Assembly (NCBI RefSeq): GCF_018760735.1
Contig: NZ_JAHHZN010000003.1
Span: 186,001-250,000 of the forward strand
Direction of reading: 5' to 3'
DNA from: Hymenobacter piscis
Lineage (GTDB): Bacteria > Bacteroidota > Bacteroidia > Cytophagales > Hymenobacteraceae
DNA length: 64,000 nucleotides
Under the pieces are notes generated by a model. The model did no database searches. It was not told the origin of the DNA and was given only the letters and a program-made list of their open reading frames with translations. Within the stretch, counting starts at the first letter, position 1, and the number at the start of each line of letters is the position of its first letter. Position numbers and translations under genes: made by a program. Shown here one piece after another: positions 33,772 to 42,597 of the stretch.

Positions 33772-34995
33772 TTACGCGGTTTCGGCGCGGCGCTGGCGCA
33801 CGACGCTGTACAGATCCACAAAGCTCTCCACCACCCGGCCGTTGTCGTAGAGGCGGGCAATGGTGCGGGCGGCTTCCGCCCCGATGGCCGCCGCGCCCAG
33901 CTCGCCGCGGTGGTAGCGGCCCAGCGCCGCCAGCCAGTCGGCCGCCGAATCGGCCACCACAATATCGAAGCCGGGCCGCACGTGAATGCCTTCGGCCCCG
34001 AGGGTGGTGCTCAGAATGCACTTGCCCAGGGCCATGCCCTCAATGATTTTGATGCGCATGCCGCCCCCGCTCAGCAGGGGCACCAGCATCAGCTCGTACT
34101 GCTGCATAAACGCCGCCGCCGACTCCACGAAGCCGTGGACCGTAATGCCGGGCACCTGCAGCTGCATGAAGCGCTCGGGCAGGTTTTTTCCGGCCAGGTG
34201 CAGCTCCAGGCCTGGAAACTGCTGATGCGCCGCGGGCCAGACTTCGCGCAAAAACCAGTCGAGGCCCTCCTGGTTGGGCAGCCAGTCGAAGGAGCCAATC
34301 ATGAACAGGGTGCGCGGCCGGGGCCGCAAAGTGGGGTCGCGGCGGAAGCGGTTCAGGTCCACGCCCGCGGGCACGAACACCACCGGCTCGGGGCAGCCCA
34401 GCCGGCGCAGGCGCTGCTGGTCGGGTTCAGTGATGGCGGCCAGGGCGTCGAAGCGGGGCATCATCTGCTGCTCGAAGCGGCGCAGGCGCCCGGCCAAATG
34501 CCCCAGGTAGTAGCGCTTGAGCGGGTTACGGGTGCGGGCAGCCAGCATCTGCCAGATGGTGTGCTCCAGGTTGTGGGCCCGCAGCACCACCGGCACCCCG
34601 GGCGCCAGCCGCCGGATGGCCGCCTCGTACCAGGCCACGAACGTACCCTCCAGCTGCACCACATCGAACTGTTCCCGGGCCAGCAGCTCCGCCAGGGCCG
34701 TTTCCACGGCCTCGCTCACGAACCGCTCCACGTTGTAGGGCAGCTCCCCGATCAGCAGGTTGTGCAGAGCTTTGCCTGGCGAGAGGCGCGTATCCACGTC
34801 CACGGTCAGCAGGCGCACGTTGGGGCCGAGGTGGTCGAGGACGGTGGCGGGCTGGTGGTGCTTGGGCGTGTTGAGGGCCAGCACCGTCACGCGGTGGCCG
34901 GCGCGGGCTAGGCCGGCGGCCACGTCGTACATGGCAATGGCCCCGCCATCGGTGGGCGGATACGGAACGCGCGGGCAGATTTGGAGGATGTGCAC
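33772..34995 (-). CDS. Family 4-type glycosyltransferase
   Basis: This 407-residue GT-B protein begins (GTG at 34995) MHILQICPRVPYPPTDGGAIAMYDVAAGLARAG, where the donor-binding GG is seen. The C-terminal domain has LFMIGSFDWLPNQEGLDWFLREV, LAGKNLP, LVPLLSGGGMRIKIIEGMALGK and STTLGAEGI. It shares its layout with the gene 11 bp downstream, and the two may be old paralogues. Likely cytoplasmic or membrane-associated at the inner leaflet. A hairpin at 35144-35198 lies between this operon and the K+ channel gene upstream. Confidence 0.9.
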   Translation of the reverse strand: MHILQICPRVPYPPTDGGAIAMYDVAAGLARAGHRVTVLALNTPKHHQPATVLDHLGPNVRLLTVDVDTRLSPGKALHNLLIGELPYNVERFVSEAVETALAELLAREQFDVVQLEGTFVAWYEAAIRRLAPGVPVVLRAHNLEHTIWQMLAARTRNPLKRYYLGHLAGRLRRFEQQMMPRFDALAAITEPDQQRLRRLGCPEPVVFVPAGVDLNRFRRDPTLRPRPRTLFMIGSFDWLPNQEGLDWFLREVWPAAHQQFPGLELHLAGKNLPERFMQLQVPGITVHGFVESAAAFMQQYELMLVPLLSGGGMRIKIIEGMALGKCILSTTLGAEGIHVRPGFDIVVADSAADWLAALGRYHRGELGAAAIGAEAARTIARLYDNGRVVESFVDLYSVVRQRRAETA

Positions 34996-35143
34996 GAAAG
35001 GAGAGCAGCGGAAGGGAAGCAGCAGCGGAGGTAGCCCGTAAAACTACGAAAGAAGCCCATCCGGCCACGTGTCGGCGGCCGGCTCCGGCCCCCGCGCCCC
35101 CGCAACGGCAGCGCCGGCGGAGCGGGGGCGCCAAATCGACCTG

Positions 35144-35198
35144 CGAAAAATCCGGAACCTATATTCCGGAAATCGAAAAATAAGTTCCGGATTTTTCG
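35144..35198. terminator. Hairpin with nested TTCCGG motifs, possible terminator of the channel gene
   Basis: CGAAAAATCCGGAAC (35144-35158) pairs with GTTCCGGATTTTTCG (35184-35198). The loop holds another ATTCCGGAA palindrome. On the minus strand it follows the channel stop at 35215, and the arms supply a T-rich run. An operator role is also possible. Confidence 0.7.
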
Positions 35199-35214
35199 GC
35201 GGTGGGCGGGCCGT

Positions 35215-36291
35215 CTATACCAGCCGGAACGAGTCCATGAGCTTGACGATTTGCTCCTCGGTGCCCAGAAACAGGAATACGTCGCCGGGGCCGGGCACCA
35301 TGTCGGCGGGGGGGCTAATGGTGAACTCGCCGGCCTGGTGGCGCAGACCGATGACGGTGGCCCCGGTGCGGGAGCGCACGTCGAGCTCCCGGATGCTGCG
35401 GCCGCGCAGCTCAGGACGTAGTTCCTCGGTGCGCAGCTCCTCCAGGCGCAGGCGGTGGGGTCCGAGGCCCGAAATCATGTCGAGGAAGCGGATGACCTCG
35501 GGGCGCATGATGAGGTTGGCCATGTGGGAGCCCCCGATTTCGTCGGGCATGACCACCGAATCGGCCCCGGCCCGGAGCAGCTTGGTTTCCGAGCTTTTGA
35601 GGCTGGCCCGGGCCACGATGGTGATGTTGGGCGACAGCTCGCGGGCCGTGAGGGCCACGAACACGTTGTCGGCATCCTTGGGCAGGGTGGTGATCAGGGC
35701 GCGGGCCCGCTCCACGCCGGCGGCGCGCAGGCTGTCGTCCAGCGTCGCGTCGCCGTAAACGGCCGCAATGCCTTCCGGGGTCGTGTCGAGCTCTTCCTTG
35801 AGCAGGGTTTCGTTCTGCTCCACCACCACCACCTTGGCCCCGCTGGCGCGCAGCTCCTGGAAGGCTTTGCGGCCGTTGCGGCCAAATCCGCACACAATCA
35901 CGTGGTCGGAATAGCTGCGGATTTCCTGGTCGTTTCTGAGCATGGCGAACATGTTGCGCAGGCCCCCGTCGAAGATGTAGGTGGTGAGCACCGACAACAG
36001 GTAGGCCAGCATCAAAAGGTTGAAGAAGATGTAGAACGAGACGAACAGCCGTCCCAGGGGCGAGAGCGGGTGCAGCTCGCCGAAGCCGACCGTGGAGACG
36101 GTAATCATCGTCATGTAGAGCGCGTCGACGAAGCTGAACCGCTCGATCCACATGAAGCCGGCAATGCCCACGGCAAAGCTGCTGGCCGTGAGCACCAGCG
36201 CCCCCACAAAACGACTCAGGTTGAAGCGGTTCCAGATGTCGCGCACGTAGCGCAACAGCGCAGATTTGGGCGGTTGAACGGCGGAAGGCAT
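35215..36291 (-). CDS. Potassium channel with TrkA-N/TrkA-C (RCK) domains
   Basis: This 358-residue channel starts at the ATG at 36291. Two transmembrane helices (about residues 25-45 and 80-105) flank a pore loop with the filter TVSTVGFGE, against the more usual TVGYGD. A TrkA-N Rossmann domain follows (VIVCGFGRNGRKAFQELRASGAKVVVVEQ, GDATLDDSLRAAGVERARALI) with its NAD/ATP-binding GxGxxG. The C-terminal TrkA-C domain (about 275-358) includes SRTGATVIGLRHQAGEF and VFLFLGTEEQI. It is a ligand-gated K+ channel of the inner membrane. Confidence 0.93.
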   Translation of the reverse strand: MPSAVQPPKSALLRYVRDIWNRFNLSRFVGALVLTASSFAVGIAGFMWIERFSFVDALYMTMITVSTVGFGELHPLSPLGRLFVSFYIFFNLLMLAYLLSVLTTYIFDGGLRNMFAMLRNDQEIRSYSDHVIVCGFGRNGRKAFQELRASGAKVVVVEQNETLLKEELDTTPEGIAAVYGDATLDDSLRAAGVERARALITTLPKDADNVFVALTARELSPNITIVARASLKSSETKLLRAGADSVVMPDEIGGSHMANLIMRPEVIRFLDMISGLGPHRLRLEELRTEELRPELRGRSIRELDVRSRTGATVIGLRHQAGEFTISPPADMVPGPGDVFLFLGTEEQIVKLMDSFRLV

Positions 36292-36372
36292 ACGGTGGTA
36301 AAAGGGCGGCACTGCGCAAGGTCGCCACGTTCGGGCGGATTGGCAAGGCCGCGGACGGCGGGCACGGGGCGG

Positions 36373-38454
36373 CTACAACCCCAGGCGGGGGATGACGGTG
36401 CCCAGCATGTTGGCCAGCTGGTTGTCCATCTGCTTGAGCAGGTGAATGGTTTGCAGATTTTCCATGAGCGTGGCCTCGTCGGCGGGGTGGCGCAGGGCTT
36501 CGAGGCGGACGGCCAGCTCGCGCTCCACGTTCACTTTGTTGAGGCGCAGAATGGCGTTGTCGCAGGCAATCTGGAGCTGATCCACCTCCCGGGGCACGTG
36601 AATCTGGTGGGTGGTCCAGTTGGGGCTGAGCTCGTATTTTTCGGTGGCCAGCTCGGCCACCACGCTGCGGATATCGGAGCGGCCGTGCTGGATGAGGGTG
36701 CGCACCTCGGGCCAGCGGCCCTGCTCCAGCTCCTGGCGGCACAGGTGCAGCATGTCGGCGTAGATGCCGGTTTTGAAGGGCGTCTCGTCGAGCTGCTCGA
36801 GCAGGTACTGGGCCACGGCCAGATCGGGGGTGAGGGGCTGGGCCGAGTAGAGCAGCAGCAGGCGCACCACCTCCCGCTCGCACTGCTCCACCACGTCGGG
36901 CACGGGCTCCAGGTCCTCGCGGCTGATGGTGCCCAGGTCGCCGCCGCCGCCCATCAGGTCCTCCGGCGAGGCCCCGTACATCAGGGCTTCGGCCTCTTCT
37001 TCGGGGCTGAGCTGGTTGTTGGTTGCTGGTTGCTGGTTGTTGGCTTTGTTCGGGTAGCTGGCCCCGCTCCCACTGCTGCTGCTACTCGTGCTGGTGCTGC
37101 CCTGGCCGCCGGGGGCCTTGCTGGTGGCGTTGCGCACCAGCTTGTTGTACTCCGTAATGAGCACCTGCTCGTCGATGCCGAAGGCCTGGGAAGTCTGCTG
37201 CAAAAACACCTGCCGCTTGATGGGGTCGGGCACCTTGGCAATGCTCTGGAGCACCTCCCGGATGGCCTCGGCCTTCTTTACCGGGTCGTGGGCCGCCTCG
37301 CGGCTTACCAGGTCAGTTTTGAACTGGATGAAGTCCTGGCTGGCGCCGTCCAGGTGCTCCTTGAAGCGCTGGTCGCCCACTTTGCGGATGTAGCTGTCGG
37401 GGTCGTCGCCGTCGGGGAAGAGCACCACGCGCACGTTCAGGCCGCCTTCCAGCAGCATATCGATGCCGCGCAGCGAGGCCCGGATGCCGGCCGCGTCGCC
37501 GTCGTAGAGCACCGTCACGTTGTCGGTGTAGCGCTTGATGAGGCGGATCTGGCCGTCGGTAAGCGAGGTACCCGACGAGGCCACCACGTTCTTGATGCCG
37601 CCCTGGTGCAGACTCAGCACATCGAGGTAGCCTTCCACCAGGTAGCACAGCTCCTCCGAGCGGATGGGCTGGCGGGCCTGGTAGAGGCCGTAGAGCACAT
37701 CCGACTTGTGGTAAATCTCCGACTCGGGCGAGTTGAGGTACTTGGCGGTCTTGTCGTTGGGCTTGAGCGTGCGCGCCCCGAAGCCGATGACGCGGCCCGA
37801 GATGTTGTGAATCGGGAACATCACCCGGCCCCGGAACCGGTCGTAGCGGCGGCCGGTGTCCTGGCCCTGGTCGTCTTCGCGGCGCACCACGAGGCCGGTT
37901 TTCTCCAGGTACTTCAGCTCGAAGCCCGCCGCCGTGGCCGATTTCAGCAAATCGTCCCACTGATCCAGGGAGTAGCCCAGCTCGAAGGTTTTGATGGTGG
38001 CCTGGTTGAGGCCGCGCTGCCGGAGGTAGCTCCAGCCGATGCTCTGCCCTTCCTCGTTGTCCTGCAGCAGCTTATGGTAGTGGTCCTTGGCCCAGTTCGA
38101 GACGATGAACTGGGAGTCTTTTTCGTTCTGGGCCAGCTGCTGCTCGGGCGTCTTTTCCTCTTCCTGAACGTCGATGCCGTACTTTTTGGCCAGGTACTTC
38201 AGGGCCTCCACGTAGCTGGTGCCCTCGATGTCCATGATGAACTGCACCACCCCGCCGGCCTTGCCGCAGCCGAAGCACTTGTACAGGCCCTTGGCCGGGG
38301 CCACCGAGAAGCTCGGCGACTTTTCGTGGTGAAATGGGCAGCAGGCCCACATATTCTGGCCCTTGCGCTTGAGGCTCACGAAGTCGCCCACCACCTCCAC
38401 AATGTCGGCGTGGTGGATAATCTGGTCGACGGTTTCTTTGGGGATACGGGCCAA
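36373..38454 (-). CDS. dnaG: DNA primase
   Basis: This 693-residue primase makes RNA primers at the replication fork. Seen: zinc-binding domain CPFHHEKSPSFSVAPAKGLYK-type sequence with CCPFH and CFGCG; catalytic core GYSLDQWDDLLKSAT and FPIHNISGRVIGFGARTL; TOPRIM motif LVEGYLDVLSLHQGG and VLYDGDAAGIRA; helicase-binding C-terminal part with ELEQGRWPEV and EKYELSPNW. The start is a TTG at 38454 that gives the usual MARIP opening; a -7 box lies 40 bases upstream. The linker at about residues 455-480 is low-complexity (Ser-rich, then NNQQPATNNQ). It is encoded by a GTTGGTTG-type tract (37012-37045) also found between genes. Confidence 0.96.
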   Translation of the reverse strand: MARIPKETVDQIIHHADIVEVVGDFVSLKRKGQNMWACCPFHHEKSPSFSVAPAKGLYKCFGCGKAGGVVQFIMDIEGTSYVEALKYLAKKYGIDVQEEEKTPEQQLAQNEKDSQFIVSNWAKDHYHKLLQDNEEGQSIGWSYLRQRGLNQATIKTFELGYSLDQWDDLLKSATAAGFELKYLEKTGLVVRREDDQGQDTGRRYDRFRGRVMFPIHNISGRVIGFGARTLKPNDKTAKYLNSPESEIYHKSDVLYGLYQARQPIRSEELCYLVEGYLDVLSLHQGGIKNVVASSGTSLTDGQIRLIKRYTDNVTVLYDGDAAGIRASLRGIDMLLEGGLNVRVVLFPDGDDPDSYIRKVGDQRFKEHLDGASQDFIQFKTDLVSREAAHDPVKKAEAIREVLQSIAKVPDPIKRQVFLQQTSQAFGIDEQVLITEYNKLVRNATSKAPGGQGSTSTSSSSSGSGASYPNKANNQQPATNNQLSPEEEAEALMYGASPEDLMGGGGDLGTISREDLEPVPDVVEQCEREVVRLLLLYSAQPLTPDLAVAQYLLEQLDETPFKTGIYADMLHLCRQELEQGRWPEVRTLIQHGRSDIRSVVAELATEKYELSPNWTTHQIHVPREVDQLQIACDNAILRLNKVNVERELAVRLEALRHPADEATLMENLQTIHLLKQMDNQLANMLGTVIPRLGL
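37012..37045 (+). repeat. GTTGGTTGCTGG-type word inside dnaG
   Basis: On the plus strand this tract reads GGTTGTTGGTTGCTGGTTG, like the intergenic tract at 3788-3828. In dnaG, on the other strand, it encodes an Asn/Gln-rich stretch of the linker after the TOPRIM domain. Confidence 0.7.
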
Positions 38455-38493
38455 GGCGGTGCGGGCAACAGGGGTAGCAGCGGAACAGAACTA

Positions 38494-38501
38494 CAAAGGT
38501 A
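38494..38501 (-). promoter_or_regulatory. -7 box TACCTTTG of dnaG
   Basis: On the minus strand this reads TACCTTTG, a perfect TAnnTTTG, 40 bases before the TTG start at 38454. The -33 position is weak. Confidence 0.5.
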
Positions 38502-38533
38502 GGCAGGAACCGCCGCGAAGTGGTAGGGTGAAA

Positions 38534-38679
38534 GAACGTCATGCTGAGCTTGCCGAAGCATCTCGCGTGCTGATGTTGCCAAATAGAACGGCAACCGCTC
38601 CGTAGCCCAGGGTTTAAACCCTGGGCTAGTGAAGTAACGTCAGCACGCGAGATGCTTCGGCAAGCTCAGCATGACGTTC
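38534..38679. repeat. Intergenic inverted repeat, GAACGTCATGCTGAGC type, with nested palindrome
   Basis: Arms 38534-38577 and 38636-38679 pair over 44 bp with one mismatch (GATGTT against AACGTC). The loop carries a 26-bp perfect palindrome with half-site TAGCCCAGGGTTT (38603-38628). It lies between the LLM oxidoreductase gene and dnaG on the minus strand. Confidence 0.9.
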
Positions 38680-38708
38680 AGTTTGTGTTCCTAAACCACT
38701 CCCCCCCC

Positions 38709-39722
38709 TTATCCCAGCAGCGGCTTCACCCGCTCGCCCAGCAGCTCGATGGCGCGGAGTAGCTTTTCGGGGGCCAGGTCGGCGTTGTCCATCTGGAACG
38801 TGACGCGGCTCACGCCGCCCAGCGACTCGGCGTGGCGCAGAATCTTGGCGGCCACTTCCTCGGGGTTGCCGACCAGCAGCGCGCCGCGCGGGCCGCGCTG
38901 GGCCTCGAAGTGGCCGGGCGTGACGGGCGGCCAGCCCCGCTCCCGCCCAATGCGGGTGAACGTGCGGGCGTAGCCGGGGTAGTAGTCGGCCACGGCCTGT
39001 TCAGATGTTTCGGCCACGTAGCCCAGGGAATGCAGGCCCACCTGCAGCTGCTCGGGCGCAAAACCGGCCTTCCGGCCTGCCTCCCGGTACAAATCAACCA
39101 ACGGCCGGAAACGGTGGGTTTCGCCCCCAATGATGGCGACCATCAGCGGCAGCCCCATGGCCCCGGCCCGCACAAACGACTCGGGCGTACCGCCGACGCC
39201 GCGCCAGATGGGCAGCTGCGCCTGCATGGGCCGCGGGTACACGGCCTGCCCCGTCAGGGCCGGCCGGAACCGCCCCGACCAGCTCACCTGCTCCTGGTCG
39301 CGGATCTGGAGCAGCAACGCCAGCTTTTCCTCGAACAGGGCGTCGTAGTCGTGCAGGTTCAGGCCGAAGAGCGGGAAGGCTTCGGTGAAGGAGCCGCGGC
39401 CCACCACCAGCTCGGCCCGACCGTGGCTGAGCAGATCCAACGTAGAAAACTGCTGGAACACCCGCACCGGATCGGCGGCGCTGAGCACGGCCACGGCGCT
39501 GCCCAACCGGATACGGCTGGTGCGGGCGGCCGCCGCGCCCAGAATCACGGCCGGCGCCGAATCGAGGAACTCGCGGCGGTGATGCTCGCCGATGCCGAAG
39601 AAATCCAGGCCCACCTGGTCGGCCCGCTCGATGCGCTCCAGGAGCTGGCCCAGGGCTATGGCGTTGTCGGAGGCGGTGCCACCCGTGGGGGCCGCGGCGA
39701 AGCTATCGATACCAAGCTGCAT
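38709..39722 (-). CDS. LLM class flavin-dependent oxidoreductase
   Basis: This 337-residue protein is a bacterial-luciferase-like monooxygenase that uses reduced FMN or F420. Seen: GLDFFGIGEHHRREFLDSAP, RIRLGSAVAVLSAADPVRVF, LDLLSHGRAELVVGRGSF, LPIWRGVGGTPESFVRAGAMG and VGNPEEVAAKILRH, in the family's usual order. The substrate is unknown. F420 is unlikely in this phylum, so FMN is inferred. The start ATG at 39722 opens on MQLGIDSF. It probably forms a single-gene unit between two hairpin clusters. Confidence 0.9.
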   Translation of the reverse strand: MQLGIDSFAAAPTGGTASDNAIALGQLLERIERADQVGLDFFGIGEHHRREFLDSAPAVILGAAAARTSRIRLGSAVAVLSAADPVRVFQQFSTLDLLSHGRAELVVGRGSFTEAFPLFGLNLHDYDALFEEKLALLLQIRDQEQVSWSGRFRPALTGQAVYPRPMQAQLPIWRGVGGTPESFVRAGAMGLPLMVAIIGGETHRFRPLVDLYREAGRKAGFAPEQLQVGLHSLGYVAETSEQAVADYYPGYARTFTRIGRERGWPPVTPGHFEAQRGPRGALLVGNPEEVAAKILRHAESLGGVSRVTFQMDNADLAPEKLLRAIELLGERVKPLLG

Positions 39723-39796
39723 GAGGGAGGAATTGCTAGTTGTCCGTTGTCAGGGCTAAAGCTACGGCCTGCTTAGCAACGGACAACTGGTGGTTC

Positions 39797-39914
39797 GCTG
39801 AACGATGTAGAGACGCGACACTTCGCGTCGCGTCGTTGAACGACCGGGGCCGCGCCGACTAAACAACGTCAGCAACGACGAGACGCGAAGTGTCGCGTCT
39901 CTACACCGTTCAGC
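39797..39914. repeat. Intergenic inverted repeat, GTAGAGACGCGACACTTCGCG type
   Basis: Arms 39797-39838 and 39873-39914 pair over 42 bp with two mismatches; the core reads TGTAGAGACGCGACACTTCG. The sequence is unrelated to the GTCAT family. It lies in the 299-bp gap between the LLM gene start and the stop of the gene at 40022. Confidence 0.88.
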
Positions 39915-39927
39915 GGCTCAGAACGGC

Positions 39928-40011
39928 AGTAGCGTGAACTTTGTAGTTCGCGTCCCAGAACGACAACCTCCAGAGCGGCGCGGGGACGCGAACTACAAAG
40001 TTCGCGCTACT
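39928..40011. repeat. Intergenic inverted repeat, GTAGCGCGAACTTTGTAGTTC type
   Basis: Arms 39928-39955 and 39984-40011 pair over 28 bp with one mismatch. This is a third sequence family, placed 13 bp after the preceding inverted repeat. Confidence 0.88.
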
Positions 40012-40021
40012 GGTGCCGGGG

Positions 40022-41275
40022 CTAGATATTGTGGCTGGCGGTGGTTTCGGGGATGATGACCACGTAATCGTAGTTCATAATGGTCGTCAGCAGCTCGGAA
40101 CTGCTGACTTTCAGCTGGTCGCGGAGCAGGGCGCGGCGCAGAGGGCGCACGTCGAACACCTGCCAGGCCGCGCCGGCCGGCGTGGCGGCCACAAAGGGCC
40201 GGACCATGTCGGTGTCAGCGTTGGAATACGTGGCCACGTTCTTACTGAAATCCTGCAAGTTGAAGCCGCTGGTCTGGGTGCCCTGCTTGCCGATGATGAA
40301 GATATGCAGCGACTTTTGGTCCTGCATTTCGGCCAGGTTCAGGGCCAGGTTGCCCACGTCGTACACGCCGCCCGTAAAGCTGGCCCCGCGCCCCATGTGG
40401 CCGGCCCCGAACTTGAAAAGCATTTTGGGCAGCGGCTGGCCCGGCTGCTGGTAGGCGGGCAGCTCGGCCAGCAGGTTGCGGCGCATCAGGTTCACGCGGT
40501 CCTGGTGGCTCTGGAAACCGGTTTTGGGCTGAATAGCGGTCTGGTTGATATGAACGCTGGTAATATACTCCTGCACCATGCGCTGCACTTCCGGACTTTC
40601 CTGGCGGGCCAGGGCCGTGAGGCTATCCAGGGTGGCCGGCGTGTGGCGGTACACCATCAGCTGGCCAGGGTCGGTGCCCATTACGGCCCGATTGTGGGCC
40701 TGGTAGGCCGCGCCCCGCTGCCGCAGGTACGCCGCCGACTGCTTGTTTTTGGTTTTTTCAGCCAGCAGCGCGTAGAAGCGGCCCGGCGCGAAAAATCCCA
40801 CCTGCTCCAGCCCCACAAGGGCCGTGTTCTGGGCCCGCAGCGCCCGGGCCAGCTCAAACTCCTCGGCCCAGCTGTAGAAGGAAAGTCCCATTGGATACTG
40901 CCGCTCAACGGCCACGGGCAGGCCGGGCTGGGCGGCCAGCCGCGTCAGGTCGCGGGCCTGGTATTTATCAATTTCGGCCACGAAGACCTTCGGCCGGAGC
41001 ACCTGGGCTACGGCCTGGGTGAACTGCGGAATCTGGGCCATGCCGTGGTCTTCGCCCACCAGCACCACCTGGCTTTTCTCGATGTCCTGCCGCAGCTTAT
41101 CCCAGCCCGGGCCGGAAAACTGGGTGCCCTGTTGCTCCAGCGCCAACTGGTGTTGGTGGGTGAGACGGGTGAGCGTGCTGTCCTGGGCCTGAGCCTGCAG
41201 GTTGAACAGGCTGATCAGAGCAAAGCCGGCGGCCAGGCGCAAACGGCGGGTGGTAACGTGCAAGCGAAGCGGCAT
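40022..41275 (-). CDS. Secreted protein resembling erythromycin-esterase/ChaN-like hydrolases
   Basis: This 417-residue protein has a signal peptide from the ATG at 41275 (cleaved after NLQAQAQ); an ATG at 41293 is also possible. The mature part opens KSQVVLVGEDHGMAQIPQF, the GE-x-H type motif of the EreA/ChaN/Tiki fold. Later it has VFVAEIDKYQARD, RALRAQNTALVGLEQVGFF, MLFKFGAGHMGRGASF with a second conserved His, and SLHIFIIGKQG. Members include metal-dependent esterases and haem-binding lipoproteins; which activity applies here cannot be told. Confidence 0.72.
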   Translation of the reverse strand: MPLRLHVTTRRLRLAAGFALISLFNLQAQAQDSTLTRLTHQHQLALEQQGTQFSGPGWDKLRQDIEKSQVVLVGEDHGMAQIPQFTQAVAQVLRPKVFVAEIDKYQARDLTRLAAQPGLPVAVERQYPMGLSFYSWAEEFELARALRAQNTALVGLEQVGFFAPGRFYALLAEKTKNKQSAAYLRQRGAAYQAHNRAVMGTDPGQLMVYRHTPATLDSLTALARQESPEVQRMVQEYITSVHINQTAIQPKTGFQSHQDRVNLMRRNLLAELPAYQQPGQPLPKMLFKFGAGHMGRGASFTGGVYDVGNLALNLAEMQDQKSLHIFIIGKQGTQTSGFNLQDFSKNVATYSNADTDMVRPFVAATPAGAAWQVFDVRPLRRALLRDQLKVSSSELLTTIMNYDYVVIIPETTASHNI

Positions 41276-41432
41276 ACGCAGGGAAGAATACATGACTAAT
41301 AAAGCGGATATTAAGAGAAGCCACGAAGATAGCGGGGGATTGCGCGCGGCCAAATCCGGCCCGCAGTTGCGGATGGCCAGCTGGACGCGCTATGGAAACC
41401 AGGCCCCGCAACCGCCGCCCCGGTTTCCGGGT

Positions 41433-41440
41433 TATCTTTG
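41433..41440 (+). promoter_or_regulatory. -7 box TATCTTTG upstream of mrp
   Basis: A perfect TAnnTTTG, 38 bases before the mrp ATG at 41478. No clear -33 TTG was seen. Confidence 0.5.
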
Positions 41441-41477
41441 CGCTTTGCATCCGCACTTTCTTCGCTGACTATATCCC

Positions 41478-42581
41478 ATGGCAACTATTACCAAAGAAGC
41501 CGTTCTCAAGGCCCTGAGCTACGTGGAGGAGCCCGACCTGGGCAAGGACCTCGTGACGCTCAACATGATTGAGGACGTGCAGATTGAGGGCCGCCGCGTG
41601 TCGTTCACGGTGGTGCTCACCACGCCCGCCTGCCCCCTCAAACAGCTCATCCACGACGCCTGCGAGCGGGCCATCCACACCATGGTGGACAAGGACGCCG
41701 AGGTGGTGATTGTGATGACCTCGCGCGTGACCACCATGCGCCAGAACCGCGACCTGCTGCCCGGCGTGAAGAACATCATTGCCATTGCCTCGGGCAAGGG
41801 CGGCGTGGGCAAAAGCACCGTCACGGCCAACCTGGCCATTGCGCTGGCCAAAACCGGCGCCAAAGTGGGCCTCGTGGACGCCGATATCAGCGGCCCCAGC
41901 ATGCCGCTGATGTTTGGCGTGATGGACGCTCGCCCCCACGTATTCCAGGGCGAGGACGGCAAAAACCTCATCCAGCCGGTAGTGGCCCACGGCGTGAAGC
42001 TGATGAGCATCGGCTTCCTGGCCCCGGCCGAGTCGGCCATTGTGTGGCGCGGCCCGATGGCTTCCTCGGCCCTCAAGCAGTTCATCACGGAAGTGGACTG
42101 GGGCGAGCTGGACTACCTGCTCCTCGACATGCCCCCCGGAACCTCCGACATCCACCTGACCATGGTGCAGACGGTGCCCGTCACCGGCTCGCTCATCGTG
42201 ACCACGCCCCAGAAAGTAGCCCTGGCCGACGCCGAAAAGGGCCTGCAGATGTTCCGCCTGCCGCAAATCAACGTGCCGGTGCTGGGCATTGTGGAGAACA
42301 TGGCCTGGTTTACGCCCGCCGAACTGCCCGACAACAAATACTTCATCTTCGGTGAAGGCGGCGGCGTAGGGCTGGCGGCCAAGCACGAGGTGCCGCTGCT
42401 GGGCCAGATTCCGCTGGTGCAGAGCATCCGCGAAAACGGCGACCAGGGCACGCCCGCCATCCTGCAGGACGGCACGCCGGCCGCCGAGGTCTTCGCCCAG
42501 CTGGCCGAGGAGCTGGCCCGCCAGGTGAGCATCCGCAACGCCGTAGCCCCGAAAACCAACATCGTGGAGATGAAGTCGTAA
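41478..42581 (+). CDS. mrp: Mrp/NBP35-type iron-sulfur cluster carrier ATPase
   Basis: This 367-residue protein combines an N-terminal MIP18/DUF59 domain (residues 1-95; VEEPDLGKDLVTLNMI, VVLTTPACPLKQL) with a deviant P-loop ATPase. The ATPase shows IASGKGGVGKSTVTANLA, LVDADISGPSMPLMFG, LDYLLLDMPPGTSDIHL and VENMAWFTP. Mrp (ApbC) proteins hold and hand over Fe-S clusters in the cytoplasm. Length and order are typical. A NifU C-terminal-like gene follows 263 bp downstream on the same strand, after a hairpin, so the two Fe-S factors are co-located though probably not in one mRNA. Confidence 0.95.
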   Translation: MATITKEAVLKALSYVEEPDLGKDLVTLNMIEDVQIEGRRVSFTVVLTTPACPLKQLIHDACERAIHTMVDKDAEVVIVMTSRVTTMRQNRDLLPGVKNIIAIASGKGGVGKSTVTANLAIALAKTGAKVGLVDADISGPSMPLMFGVMDARPHVFQGEDGKNLIQPVVAHGVKLMSIGFLAPAESAIVWRGPMASSALKQFITEVDWGELDYLLLDMPPGTSDIHLTMVQTVPVTGSLIVTTPQKVALADAEKGLQMFRLPQINVPVLGIVENMAWFTPAELPDNKYFIFGEGGGVGLAAKHEVPLLGQIPLVQSIRENGDQGTPAILQDGTPAAEVFAQLAEELARQVSIRNAVAPKTNIVEMKS

Positions 42582-42597
42582 TTGGCTGAACGGCACC

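Noticed and set aside
35455..38502. Plus-strand open frame of 1015 codons opposite the channel and DnaG genes
   Set aside because: It covers two well-recognised minus-strand genes; its translation is Gly/Ala/His/Val-rich with no motif, an effect of GC-rich codon use on the other strand.
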